From NCBI GenBank assembly GCA_036936605.1, contig JAUPFV010000001.1, positions 168,168,643-168,232,642 on the forward strand: 64,000 nucleotides of DNA, read 5' to 3'. This document shows, piece after piece, positions 23,854-36,123 of the stretch (within the stretch, counting starts at the first letter, position 1; each line of letters starts with the position of its first letter). Below the pieces are notes generated by a model. The model made no database searches. It was not told the origin of the DNA and saw only the letters and a list, made by a program, of their open reading frames with translations. The stretch comes from Limnanthes douglasii subsp. nivea (lineage: Eukaryota > Streptophyta > Magnoliopsida > Brassicales > Limnanthaceae). Both the position numbers and the translations under genes were made by a program.

Positions 23854-26800
23854 CTAAGCGAAGATTAGAACGGTCAATGAAACAAAAGTGAGACGAGAAC
23901 TGCCACCGCAATTAAATTGATATGAATATTATGAGTGAATATAAACTAATGAGAAAATTAAGACTCCAACAATCCCATGAGGCATTGGGAGTGCATTAAA
24001 ACTAATTATTAAGAATGTTGTGAGTGCATTAAAACTAAGGACGGTTTAGTGTAGCAAAATTGAAAATTACAACCTCCATAAACTAATAATTGTTATTGCA
24101 AAAAAAAATATAGCTACAAGTAAAAAAAAAATATCAATGGAACAAAACCGAGACGAAAACTGCAAGTGAAACAATACTAAAAGTTGCGGGTGCATGAAAA
24201 CAAATCGGGTTCTTGGGTTCTCCAAAAAACATTATCTTAAAAAATAGTATTAACGATTTTGTTGGAAAAAAATAGAGCATCAAAATAAGTGTATCAGATA
24301 TGCACGGGTTGCATAGATGATATCATCTGTGTCGAGAATAAGACTATACATATAGCTCGCAGTTGTAAATGTATCCCTCAACACTATAAGAGAAAACATG
24401 TTATTGCTCTTGTTTGGTGAGTTCAACTTATCTTTTAGAACCCAAACACTAATTCCAAACAGATTTTAGTAAAATATGAGCCTATTCTCATATACTAACG
24501 ATTCTAAAATATTTTTGGTCATCAAAAGATCATTTATGCAATTCAGGTTTTCTAATATAACCAATAATTAACCAAATAGAAAAATAAAAATTATTGATCT
24601 CATAGTGTAAATTTTTTATATATTCATACACAAAATACACGTCTAACCAATAAGGATATCGATGACTTAACCAAATGACATCTTAGAAAGATCGTATAAA
24701 ACAACGTTATTTGAGTACATGCCTTATTTCTCGATTGTATCATCTAGCGTGAAACAACAAATAATTATGCGTTCATATGAAAAAAAAATTCAACAATAAT
24801 GTTCGACAAAGTCATTAATTTTACGGTCAACATATCATTCAAATATCTAGCAACAATGATTTTATATAATTAGATATAAATCTAAATAGTCAAGTATATC
24901 TAAAAATCAATTAATCAATTGAAATTAATCCATTACGTATAACATAAACTCAATTAATTGTATACCACATAAATTAACTAATGACACTTATATTAGGTTG
25001 AATATATCATTTATATATCACATTACACATTAGTTCAAAAATATATACTTACATTTTCTTGCAACATAATGTATGTCATGTGTTTTTTTTTAATCTTCTG
25101 CCTCCGTTATACAAATTAGGATATAAGATAGTACTTACTCAAAACGAATATCGCTACACAATAGTAAATTTTTAAAACTATAGAAGCATCATGATTCACA
25201 CTATTTAATTTTCTGCTCATTTTGAGTCGCAAAGAGAATATGACTTATCATACGGAAATTCTTATTCAACATCACATTTTTTAATACACCTCGACCATGA
25301 GGACAACTTCCGAGTTTCATTTTTTTCGAGTATTACATGTATCATCTCTAGCTTAACAACATCACTACTATTACCTCTAGAAAACTCCATTAATCAATTC
25401 GTTATACGTAAGTTAATATTTATATAAAAAAAATCAACTTATTTTATTAGATAGGTTTGCAACAAATAACACATGCATTACATTGACATTTACGTTCTCA
25501 AAATGCTAGTCAACAAATATTTTACAAATTTATCTACCTAACCTAGTATAAAACAAACATATAATGATTGGGTAAAATAAAAAAAAACATGTAGCAATTC
25601 AACACAAACTTTTCGCATGTTCTAATTAAAAATGAGTTAGCTTCCATACATAATATTTACAATTTTCACTCACATTTAAACTAGAGTGTACATAATTGAC
25701 ATAATGTATTTCAAACAGTTCACTGTTCTAAAAAACTTCCCAAAAAGACATTTTTACTAACCACAAAAATACATTTTTGAGTAGTAATGACTTAGATTAA
25801 AATATATAGTAAATAATATATAATAATGCAACAATCAAATTAAACAAAAGTCTAACTAAAGTAATTTTATTATTATTATTTTGAAATTTAAAAATCTAAT
25901 TATAGATTTGACAATAAGTGTAATGATTATTTTTGTGTATTTATAATTTGATTTGAAAAAAAAAAACTCTATTAGAATTTTATTTAAAAAATTATATTTC
26001 AAAAAACAAATGTTGAAATCTTAATAAAAAAAATATAATGATTTTTCAATGATAATATATATATATATATATATTTTGAACCGATGAACTAACCATTTAC
26101 ATTGAACCGCCGAAAGGAATAACCAAGATCTATTATATAATCAATAACTCTACGAAATTTAAATAAGTTTAAATTTTTAATAGTAAAACAATTGTAAATG
26201 GATATGTAAGCAATTCTTTAAAAGATAAAATATGTTTTATCCATTTTTTATTGGTCGTTAAAATAACAAATCAATAAATAAAATGTTTTAAAATCATCCA
26301 AAAATATTAAATAAAATAAATTTGTTTTTGTAGACTGCAACTATTTATTTAATTATTATTATAAACTTTTTGGTTTGGATAATTTTGTATCAGATCATCA
26401 TATAAAAACTAATAAATCCTTAAACCTAATAAGGATATGATTTAGAATATACGATTTTATTTGTCCTTCGTTGTTATTGCGTAATTTCTCAAAGAGATAC
26501 ACAATGACTGTTTATATTCCAATGATTGTTCATTCAGATACACAATGAATGTGGATATTCCAATATAGCAAATCGATACTAACCTAGGATATTTATGTTA
26601 AATGGATATTTTAACCTTAGTTTTTTAATATAGAAAATAAATTTGCTAACCTAATTGTATTAAGTACTTATAATGTAACAACTTTTTTATCGGGGGAAAC
26701 CAACAACTTAATTGATTGATTAATCTAAGCTTGAATTATTAGTAGTTCTACCTTAAATGTTGAGATTTGGGCTCAAACCTTCACAATGCCCAAATATAAC

Positions 26801-26969
26801 CTGATTATCATATTTATACATCCATGACTTTTTTCACTTATATGCATAATTCATGTTTAATTATATATATATATATATAATATAATTAACCCGATTACTT
26901 ATTAATTGGACTATCTTATGACAATGACTAAATATATATTTAGCATATTGGTCTATAATTATTCCAACA

Positions 26970-26980
26970 ATCTCCCACTT
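26970..26980 (-). other. Copia-4 polypurine tract next to 3' LTR
   Basis: On the minus strand AAGTGGGAGAT is followed at once by TGTTGGAAT, the standard copia arrangement of purine tract and LTR start. Confidence 0.75.
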
Positions 26981-27399
26981 AGATCATCATATGTTACTCA
27001 ACAATATATTTAACCTCAATGAGGTCCTGAATTTATTGTGAATATGTATAACCTCATACATTATCAATGAAACAGAAGTACTAAAGACCTATTTCTCATA
27101 ATATGAACAACATTATGCAACATTAATCACATTATCTCCAATTAATAAATTACTTGGACCCATTATAGTATGTAGTTTAAGAATAATAAGAAATAAAATC
27201 GTATGTATCTACTCTTAAATGGTCATACCTTAGAGATCGAATAGAGTAAAGGATGTCAATAAATTTAACCATTCCATACTTTGCAATAAACCTTTTTGTA
27301 TACAATATTGCAAATATTAATAAAACTCTATTACAAAAACTCTAACTGAAACTAACAATCTTCTAAACTAACTAACTCGTTATGACGGCATGTTCCTAA

Positions 27400-29720
27400 A
27401 AAACTTTAGATAATACCACATTTGTAAGAGCATATGCCATCATGGAATTTGTAACGATGTGCTCTATGTTTAGCTAACCCTTCTGAACTCTCTCTTTAAA
27501 ATATAATTACTTTATATCTATGTGATTGGATTTACATGAAAGCTTGTTACTGTTAGTTTAATGCATTGCGAATTTGTTTTATCGCAATACAACTTCATGA
27601 GACCTTTGACCCCTTGTATAATGTGAAAATTAGTGATAGAATTCCGCAACCACAATGATTGGTTCGATGCCTCAAAGTGCGTAACTAGTTATGCTGCCAT
27701 AGTGACGATGCAATAAGTGTTTCTTTATATTTTTGCAGATATTGCACCCCAACTAATAAGAATATGGTGCTTGAAGTGCTTTTCAGTGTGTATATGCATC
27801 CACAAAAATCTAATCCAGAATAACCAATGGTCTCCATCATTTCCGACTTCCTATATATCAACATATTCCATTTCGTACCTTACATATATTGTTATACTAT
27901 TTTCACTACCTTCTAGTGCTCCATTTATGGGTTACTTACATACCTTCTTAATATATTCACAATAAAGGCAATGTATGACCTAATATAAACTTGAGCATAC
28001 ATTAAAATCCCAACTATCGAAGCATAATGGATTGTTTTCATTTCCTTAATCTCAAGGGTTGTCTTTGGAAATTGAGCCCATACTTAGTACGTCACCCTTT
28101 GCTCTAGGAGTACTCAAATGTTTACAATTTTCTAATCCTTAATGTTGTAACACACTTTCTACATATACATTTTGTGATAATCGAAATAAGTGATCCCAAT
28201 GTATTTGGAATCCTAATACAAAACTTGTACCACCAAAATCTTTCATATCGAATTTATCTGATTGATTGTTTATAGTATGTTACAAGTACTTATTTTTTTA
28301 GGCAAGTAGTATGTCATCGACATATAATACCTAAAATATGAAATTAATCCCACTGAAATTATGATACACAAATCCTTAACTGAGTTGACTTAAAAGCAAA
28401 AAAAGACTATTACTTGAAGAAATTTATGGTACCACTGGCGAGAAGCCTGTTTAAGCCCATAAATGGCTTTTTCAGTGTCTTTCAGTTACCTATTTTAAAG
28501 TATTCCAGTTGCACCATATAGATTATTTCCTTAATATCATCATTGAGAAACATATTTTTGACGTCCATTTGATAAAGCTCAAGATTAAAGTGCACAACTA
28601 ATGCCATAATTGTTCAATAAGTAGCATTAATCGAATCCACAAATAAGGTTTATTTAAAACTAATCCCTTCATGATGGTATAACCTTTCGCTAAAATGAAT
28701 TCTTTATATCTTTCTACATTACCCATGTAATTGTGTTTGGTTTCATAAACCGAATTGCAACCAATTGTCTTTTTTTCTTTGAGGTAATGGGGAAAGTTCC
28801 TATATCGTATTACTTTTATCGATTTATACTCTTTATTCATAACGTCCAATATCTGGATACCCGAGTACCTCCGTTAAAACTTTCATGAATATCTATAGAT
28901 TCTTCTTCAAAATAAACATATGCTCTTATATTCACCCCCAAACAATACATTCTAAATAAACTTTATCATTCTCATCCAAAAAAATACTAATAGTGTGAGT
29001 ATCATAAAACTTAAACCCCCTTGAATATTCTGAATAACCAATGAAGAAGCAACTAATTATTTTTGGGTCCAGTTTGTTTCCAAAGGTCTGTATTGGAGAT
29101 GCTATAAGTTGGGCATGCGCCCATTCTAGAGATCATATGAGGTTTTAAGGGTAGCTTTAGTGGGTAATCTGCTAAGTATATATACGGTATATTTGACGAC
29201 TTCCGCCCAAAGAGATAATAGTACAGTTAAGTTACTTATCATACTTCTAACCATATTCTTTAGTTTATAGTTCTGTTTCTCATATACATCATTCATGTGG
29301 GGTGACCCTGATATTGTATACTTAAGGACCATGTCACTCTTCTTTAGGTATTTTGAAAATGACCATTCACGTTGTTCACCCGACCCATCATATCTACCAT
29401 AATATTCACCACCACGCTTATATAATGTTCTTTAAGCTTTTACCTAGTAGTTTTTCAACTTCGGTCCTAGAAGTTTTGAACTTGTCCAAAACCTTTGAAT
29501 TTTCATGAAGGAGGTAAAGTTATCCAAAATGAGAAAAGTCATTTATAAAATATATGAAGTATCGCTGCCCGTTCCATGATTCCTTTCGAAATGGTCCACA
29601 AATATCGGTATGAATTTATTCCAAAACTTCAATCGCTCTATTTTCCCATGCTATTTTGGTTTTGGTTTATTTTCTTTTGATACACTCGATACAAGTATCA
29701 AAATCAGAGTAATCGTGGGG
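27400..29720 (-). pseudogene. Copia-4 pol remnant: integrase, RT, RNase H
   Basis: Integrase C-terminal region at 29332-29126 is open for 68 codons, with NMVRSMISN, SLWAEVVKYTVYIL and a LPTKATLKTSYDL block. The RT entry at 28849-28598 is open for 83 codons (NVERYKEFILAKGYT). The catalytic block YVDDILLA is intact at 28324-28301. RNase H near 27720-27540 shows WLRNSIT and LKLYCDK. The blocks lie in different frames, with stops between them. Confidence 0.85.
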
Positions 29721-30179
29721 ACTCAATAAACCTTTAGATACAAGCGTATCCATCTTTACTTTGAATATATGACATAACCGCTTGTACCACAATTTAGATG
29801 AGTTTTTAATTTTATTAATTTTTTTCACTACTAGTTGTGTATTTATGGAAATATTGTGATTATCATCAATATCTAAAAGTTATGTTCCATTATCAAGCAA
29901 TCATTACTAACAATCGTATTATTATAAGAGATATTTAAACCATTATTTCCTAAAATAAAAAAAAAATAACCATATATGTACAAAGCCATAAAAGAAATCA
30001 AGTTCATTCGAAATATGGGGACACACATAAAATTCTCTCAAAATAATATATGCCATGTGGTAATGTTTAAATCTAAATCATAAATGAACAACACTTTGTA
30101 CGAGCTCCCGACATCTATGAGGTTGAACGTTTCATCCTTACTTAGCATTTGATTCCTTAATGTACCCTACAAAAAATAC

Positions 30180-31000
30180 AAACATGAGTTGTTGCAACAG
30201 AATCAACTCACCATATATTGTTTTTCATATAAACCAAACATCTTTCATAGTTTTTCTTAAAGTGTCCATTATCTTTGTAAAAGAAGCATCGACCAAATGT
30301 CGATTCCTGAGAATTATTATTCTTCGTTGGACCATAGCCAGTTCTTTTTCCATCACACTTTCACTATTTCCCCATATCCCTTTCTTGGAGAGTGCCATCT
30401 TCACCTCAGGCTACTCATTTTTAATATTTTCCTCATCTTGTGTAGCGTGTGCAGTTCAATTTATTGATTGTCCACCTCTCTCGCATGCAATTGTAGGTGG
30501 ACTGAAAATGCTTAAATTTTTTCATGAAATATTGGAAAATGAATCCTACCACATATTCTTTAGGTTAGTTTATCTTGATTATCTTTAACTTGGTTGTAAT
30601 CAAAGAAATCTCAAGAATATGCTCTTAGGTAGCACATTTTACATTGTACTTTCGGGTAGAGAAACTCTAACGCATTGGTAATATTCTTTAGGTTATTTTT
30701 GGAATTATTTTTTTCTCAAATTCCTCAAGAAACTCTAACGCATTGGTAATATTCGTTGTGATAGCCCCCCAAGACACAACTGGTATCCCTTGAATTATAT
30801 AGGCCAAGCACAACTGATTAGATCGTTTACAATTTTCATACTCTTATGTATCCTCATGTGAACTTTCGTGAGTAAGACCATTTGGTTTAGGTTCCATTAG
30901 TATGAGCTCATAATCACGACACTTCAATAAAATATCTTAATGTAGTTTTCCACTGATTAAAATTCTAGTCATCCAACATTGGGAGTTTTCTCCGTATCAG
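30180..31000 (-). pseudogene. Copia-4 gag remnant
   Basis: Near 30296-30240 the minus strand reads a CFFYKDNGHFKKNY block. This is the copia zinc knuckle C-x2-C-x4-H-x4-C with the second and last cysteines changed to tyrosine. Upstream gag is only loosely recognisable. A + strand ORF at 30160-30588 is its shadow. Confidence 0.6.
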
Positions 31001-31135
31001 ATTGTAACACATAATATTAATAAAACATATATGTAACATCCATCACATAATTAAATTTGTCATATAAAAACTAAACATACTTCAGCATAGCGTATATACA
31101 TAAAACATAACATACCATTAATAAGTCTTTTAGCC

Positions 31136-31293
31136 ATCCCAGGTACCGGTGAAACCATTCGGATGGTTGATTTCATCTATCTTAGCTAAAATAAATGCAA
31201 GGATTAATCTAATTATCCCAAGTACCCATGAATCCATCCGGTGGGCTGATTTCACCTACTTGAATTAAAAAAATATCAAGGATCAATTTTAGT
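31136..31293. repeat. Two diverged 79-bp tandem copies
   Basis: ATCCCAGGTACC starts at 31136 and ATCCCAAGTACC at 31215. The two 79-bp units share the GTGGTTGATTTCA-like centre and end before 31294. They lie in the presumed leader of Copia-4. Confidence 0.75.
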
Positions 31294-32857
31294 AGAGTTT
31301 CTCCACTTTGCGATTAACTTAAAGCCAAATATTAACCTTCCGCAAGACCAAAAATGTTTGAAATTAAATCAATCCCTTCGAAATTATGACACGAACTTCA
31401 CCAAAAACATTCTGAAGGGCCATTTAAATGATTTTATGACTTACATATCAAAAATTGAAACCTTACTCATGCATAATCATATAATCATTCAAGCATATAA
31501 AACATTTATTCCACAAATACATACAAAATTTAGCATGTACAAACACTTCGTATGGGAACTAAATCATAAAAAATATTTTTTTGATATTTTTGAAAATATT
31601 GCCAAATGTCACTATTGATGGGCCGAGTTAAAAGTTTATGTTGTCGTTGGGCAGTCCGTCCAGCCAACAAGTAGTTATGTCGCCGGGCAGTCCGCCCATC
31701 CTACAACCACATGTTGTTGCCATTACCACAACAACCAATTATTATTTTTTCAAGTTGTGGCGTTCATCTGCAACGACAATAACTAGTTAACCACAATGAA
31801 GGTCGCCAAACAGCCTTCGACCGACAATAACATCTGAGATTGCGTCGTTGATGAGTCGTTATCCACGTATGTACAATTTATCCATTTAAATTAGGGTTTG
31901 GTTGATTCTAAATCCATTAGATAATTTCTATCAACTAAACAAATCCTTATTTGATAGGAAAACATCAAATCCTATCAAATCCATATCTTTATTCATAAAA
32001 CTGAAACACTTAATCATGCTTTTCTTATGAACAAATCAATCTAGTTATGTTTTTTTCACATAAATCCTATATTTATACCCTAATAGCCAAGTAACAAATA
32101 GTTCATAGTATGGATTTTGTATATAAATACATACTTTGATTCAATAAAAGATATACATGATGTTTAGCATATGAATCAGAAGAGGGTTTTGGCTATGGTA
32201 CAAATATGTATAACTAATATTGAATCACCTAGTATAGTTAATCATATCCGGGATAATAAACCTTCATATCTTATGATTAACCATTAGACATAAGATATAG
32301 ACCTACAGTTTTGCATGCAATATATTGTTAGTGATTGATTGGTCCTAAGTTTGTTTAGATACACCTTGGTTGTGGATATTTCAATCCAACAAAACGACGA
32401 ATAGCCTGATAAGATTTAGATTAAAAAATATATTAACTTTAGTCTCACGAAATAAAATTAGTAACCCTAATTGTCTTCCTCTATTATTAATTCATACTTA
32501 AGTATTTGAGATTTTAATCCAATTTGACAAATTCAATATTGTTACCGCACTTGCATCCTTACAACGTCTTTTCTCAAAACTCAATTCGGTTTAATTATGT
32601 ATAATATAAATAATTTGATAACAATGGCCAACCGATATATAATTATTCCAAAAAGTAGAAGAAAGGGAGTCGTATAGTTTATAAAAACATCTTTAAGGTC
32701 TTCGCATAAAAACAGATCAATAGATTTATTAAATAAAATGAAAAAATTAAATAGGATAGGAGTTGTGACTATAATGGCATCATTTGGTATTTGGTAGTAA
32801 GAAAGTACCAAATGAGCTATTATGACATGACATTAGTGTTCTTAAGAATCAACCAAC
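31294..32857. other. Intergenic DNA downstream of ACS, some GC-richer patches
   Basis: No gene was recognised. The patch 31620-31860 is less AT-rich and repeats a short CGGGCAGTCCGCCCA-like motif. A + strand ORF at 31358-31618 has no similarity that I know. Part of the stretch may be the 5' LTR or leader of Copia-4. Confidence 0.35.
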
Positions 32858-32863
32858 TTTATT
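32858..32863 (-). terminator. ACS poly(A) signal candidate
   Basis: AATAAA on the minus strand, about 100 bases after the ACS stop codon, a usual distance for a plant 3' UTR. Confidence 0.6.
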
Positions 32864-32962
32864 TACACTTCTCCATTATAAAACTACCTAGTACCAACAC
32901 ACGAATAAACACCTCAGCGATGAATAAAAAAAGAGGTAGAGATATAGATATGTGTGATCCGT

Positions 32963-35154
32963 TTAAGTCCTTGCTCGAACTAAGGGTGATGCCAAAGGCG
33001 AATGGGGAGAGAAAATTGAAGGTGAGACAACGTCATCGTACCGTCTCGATGAAAAGCTAAGTCGAAGACTGTTTTGCCAAGATAGTTTCTTCTTAGCCAC
33101 AATTGCTTCCTTATGCTGAACCATAAAGGCTTGAATTCGTGCTAACGCGATATCCATTGTCATATCGTCCATATTAGCAAAGCAAACTCTAAACCATCCG
33201 GGTTCTTCGCAATGAAAAGAGGAACCAGGAGAAACATTGAGCTTAACTTCGCTCGTTATTATTCGCCATAACGCCAATTCTCCCTCTAAAGTCTTTTCTT
33301 TTAAAAGCATGTTTAAGTTCATCCACAAGAACAACCCTGCATTGCTTTTCAAGCAACTAATACCTACCTGGCTAAGTCCCTTGGTGAACACGGCATGTCT
33401 CGAGCCTAGTCTTTTTCTGCTTTCCACCAAGTAGTTGTCCACAAACTTGGAATCCGACAACATTGCTGCAATCAAATGTTGTGTTTGCGAGGAAACAAGC
33501 CCGAAACTCGACATTTTGCGTGCGATGTTGACAACGGTATCGTTATACGAATAGACGATCCCCACGCGGAAGCCCGGGAAACCCATGTCTTTTGACAAGC
33601 TATAGACAATGTGAATAAGGTTTCGGTTAATGGGAAGTTCGAATTTCTCTTCTTCGAGTATTTCAGAGACGCTGGTGAAATCCGGCTTCGCAAACGTAGT
33701 GGCTGCATAGATTTCGTCGCAGACGAGGTGGATGTTTTTTTGGTTGATGAATTGGACTAGGGTTTTTAAAGTGTCTCTATCTAAGAGAGTTCCAAGAGGG
33801 TTTGAAGGGTTGGTAATGAGTAAAGCTTTTACATTTAGGTTCGATTCTTGAGCACTTTGGTAAGCAGATTCTAAAGCCTCTTTAGTGATCTTGAAGTCAT
33901 TAGAGCTTTCACATATAACAGGAACAAGCTTCACTCCCGTTCTCCATCTTAGATCTCTATCGAATCTGCAATTATTAAAATTAAATGAATTTCATATTTG
34001 GTTGTGAAAACCATATTAAATCATTATTGTCTATGCAATGCTAAAAGTCTAACATGATTAGCCAAGTTGAGCTGGCTTAGATCTGCCTTCATGTGCGGTC
34101 GTAGTCTTAAATATTTGGTATAGTTGATATTTCTTTGTCTATAATCTTCATTTTTTTTTAATAAAGAAAATAGACCATCCAAGTCATAATCATAATAAAT
34201 TTACTAATTTTCCCCATTTTTTAAATAAAAAAACCTACACGAAAGAAATAAAAAATTAAGATTCTTTAGTTTGTGTCGTTCATAAAGTTGTAACTTCTTT
34301 CTTTACGTTTTCGTTTTGGTTTTCATTTTAGAACACTTAAAACGACAAATTGACATTGACTGTTGATTTTTCAAACAATAAAATTTATTTTAAAAATTCA
34401 AGAGACGCCGAAATTTACGTTTTTAAACTTAAAATACATATATATATATATATACAGTAAAGGATTATAATAAGTGAGCTAAGAGGGAATATATTAAAAA
34501 TCATATACTAGTATATATAAAAAGACAAAGGGGTAGTTAGTTAGTTAGTTTGGTTTATCGTTAAATAGTAAATAATTACCCAGGATAGTACGGAGTGGGG
34601 ACTAAAAAGGCATCACCGGGATTAGCCAAACAAAAGGCAATCATTTCATGAGCACCGGTGGCGCCACCGCTCATCACAATGCGATTCGGATCAAATACCA
34701 CTCTGTTCCCTCGTACTTTTCCCATAAACTCTGCAACTGCTTGTCTGAACTCGGTCAATCCATGATAATCTTGAAAAATAGCTATATCATCGAACTGATC
34801 CACACCCTCAGCTGTGCAGATCGAAGCTTTTGGGTTTTTCACTAACCATTCATGAACCACGTCGAAACAGAGCTACACCCAAAATATAAAATAAAACAAA
34901 TATCGTATCAAACTCAAAACCCATATCCAAAAATAATATTTTGAAACAAACCCATAATTTATTATTTACGAAATAATAATAATCACCTGATTTTCTGCTA
35001 AACCCATCTGGATAACTCCATTAGGGTTTTTTGTGGAATGAAAAGGATCGTTTTCATAAGCTTTCCATCCATCAAAATAAGCAGATTCTTCACCATGTCC
35101 ATTGCCCGTTGCAATTTTTGATAAAATTGCTTGATTTCTCACCATGAAAACCAT
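32963..35154 (-). CDS. ACS6: 1-aminocyclopropane-1-carboxylate synthase, type 1 (ACS6-like)
   Basis: The product converts S-adenosylmethionine to ACC, the committed and usually rate-limiting step of ethylene synthesis. It is a cytosolic PLP enzyme. Exons are 35154-34987, 34872-34580 and 33965-32963. All junctions have GT/AG ends, the frame is kept, and the protein is 487 residues, normal for the family. Visible motifs are MGLAENQ with its conserved glutamate, [30 protein letters not shown], the PLP-lysine block [14 protein letters not shown] (Phe where Leu is usual) and [10 protein letters not shown]. The C-terminus has RLSF, a CDPK-type site, and several Ser-Pro sites in [12 protein letters not shown], the MAP-kinase targets that define type 1 ACS and control turnover. 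A second Met at residue 4 could also start translation. The ACS6 symbol rests on remembered similarity in the ends and exon pattern. No defect was seen. Confidence 0.95.
33966..34579 (-). other. ACS intron 2
   Basis: 614-bp AT-rich intron in phase 2, splitting the glycine codon of PYYPG. Donor GTAATT, acceptor TTGCAG. It contains an (AT)n tract near 34437-34454. Confidence 0.9.
34873..34986 (-). other. ACS intron 1
   Basis: 114-bp intron in phase 0 after the glutamine of MGLAENQ, with donor GTGATT and acceptor GTAG. This position is shared by plant ACS genes. Confidence 0.9.
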
Positions 35155-35318
35155 ATTATTATTTTTTTGCTGTGTGGAATGAACGAATGAATGAAGAGAG
35201 AGATATAGAAGAAAGAAGAAAATTATTGGTTTAAAGAAAAGGAAGCAAAGTGGTTGAGATTTGGTTTTGCTTTGTTGTTGTCTATGTAGTTTGAAGGAAA
35301 TAGTTTAGTGGTTATGAG

Positions 35319-35326
35319 TATTTATA
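35319..35326 (-). promoter_or_regulatory. ACS TATA box
   Basis: TATAAATA on the minus strand, 165 bases upstream of the ATG, which leaves a 5' UTR of about 130 bases. The stretch between is rich in C and T on the coding strand, and a CT-repeat tract lies just upstream at 35368-35390. Both are common around plant core promoters. Confidence 0.75.
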
Positions 35327-35399
35327 AAGTGTTGTCTCGGTGAATCAGTAAAGAAAGTTCGATGAAGGTGAGAGAGGGAGAGGGAGAGGAATTAAAATT

Positions 35400-35990
35400 T
35401 GTAGTCTGTTATCAAATTTGACTTTGGAAATATCCTTTCCACTGGGATGTTAACTTTTCTTTCCATAGCCTACAAGTAGGGCCGTAAATGTTTCGTGAGA
35501 ATAATGCAAACTGAATCTGGAAGAATGAGATCCAGAATCGCATTCATTTTTAATCTATTCTAAAAACTAAGACTAATAATATATCGAATCTATAAAACTG
35601 TTCTCAATTCCGAACCGATATTGGTTGAGATTTGGAATTCCAAATATGATATAGTCGGTAAATCAATATAACCTATTAAAATCAATTGAAGCGTTGTAGA
35701 ATCAAACTAATAAAACCAAAAATCAGATATTTTTTAATATTTAATTTTATATTTTAATTTAAAAAAATTATAATGTAAGGATCTATTTAAAAATTAATTA
35801 TTAAATTTTAATTTTAACATTATTTTTTTATTTAAATAAAATAAATTGAGCACCAAAATAGAATTAGATTTTTATATTTTTGAAAATATAATAAATCAAA
35901 TCAAACTCAAAACAAAATAAATAGGATCGAAATGGATTGGAAAAAATCGGATTCAAATCTAACGGAACCGCACCCGGTCGAAGCAAACAA
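35400..35990. other. ACS upstream region
   Basis: AT-rich non-coding DNA between the ACS core promoter and LINE-B. I identified no specific transcription-factor site with confidence. Confidence 0.4.
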
Positions 35991-36045
35991 TTTAAACTAA
36001 AACTGAAAACTTAACCCTCTCATCCAATTCGGTAAAACTCAAACT

Positions 36046-36123
36046 AAAGGAGCACTTACGTGGAGTGGTACAATTCCAAAAGAGAAAGGAGCACTTACGT
36101 GGAGTGGCACAATTCCAAGTCTT
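36046..36123. repeat. 39-bp tandem duplication in LINE-B
   Basis: AAAGGAGCACTTACGTGGAG begins at 36046 and again at 36085. The unit is 39 bases (13 codons), so the duplication keeps the frame and doubles a TPRKCSF block. The two copies are almost identical, so the duplication is recent. Confidence 0.85.

Larger units (their letters stand above)
22060..26450. other. AT-rich intergenic DNA with microsatellites and an inverted repeat
   Basis: No coding region on either strand is convincing over 4.4 kb. A TGTTAAGTCTCC stretch from 22379 could be an LTR start of Copia-2 but was not confirmed. The stretch holds an (AT)n tract at 23167-23217, another at about 26054-26074, and the inverted repeat 23015-23066 / 23800-23853. 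Between 23.7 and 24.2 kb short motifs such as GAGACGAAAACTGC recur irregularly. Confidence 0.5.
26450..31000 (-). mobile_element. Copia-4: decayed Ty1/copia element
   Basis: Minus-strand copia. Its 3' LTR starts TGTTGGAAT at 26969, reading left, directly after a purine tract at 26970-26980. Internal blocks from right to left are a gag zinc knuckle, integrase, RT and RNase H. The left border of the 3' LTR and the whole 5' LTR were not resolved. A weak direct similarity between about 26520-26690 and 32360-32510 may be diverged LTR sequence. Confidence 0.7.

Noticed and set aside
30160..30588. 142-codon + strand ORF
   Set aside because: It is antisense to the Copia-4 gag zinc-knuckle region and has no recognisable domain.
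32791..33060. 89-codon + strand ORF over the end of ACS
   Set aside because: It is antisense to the last ACS exon and 3' UTR, with no known domain. It reflects codon constraint of the real gene.
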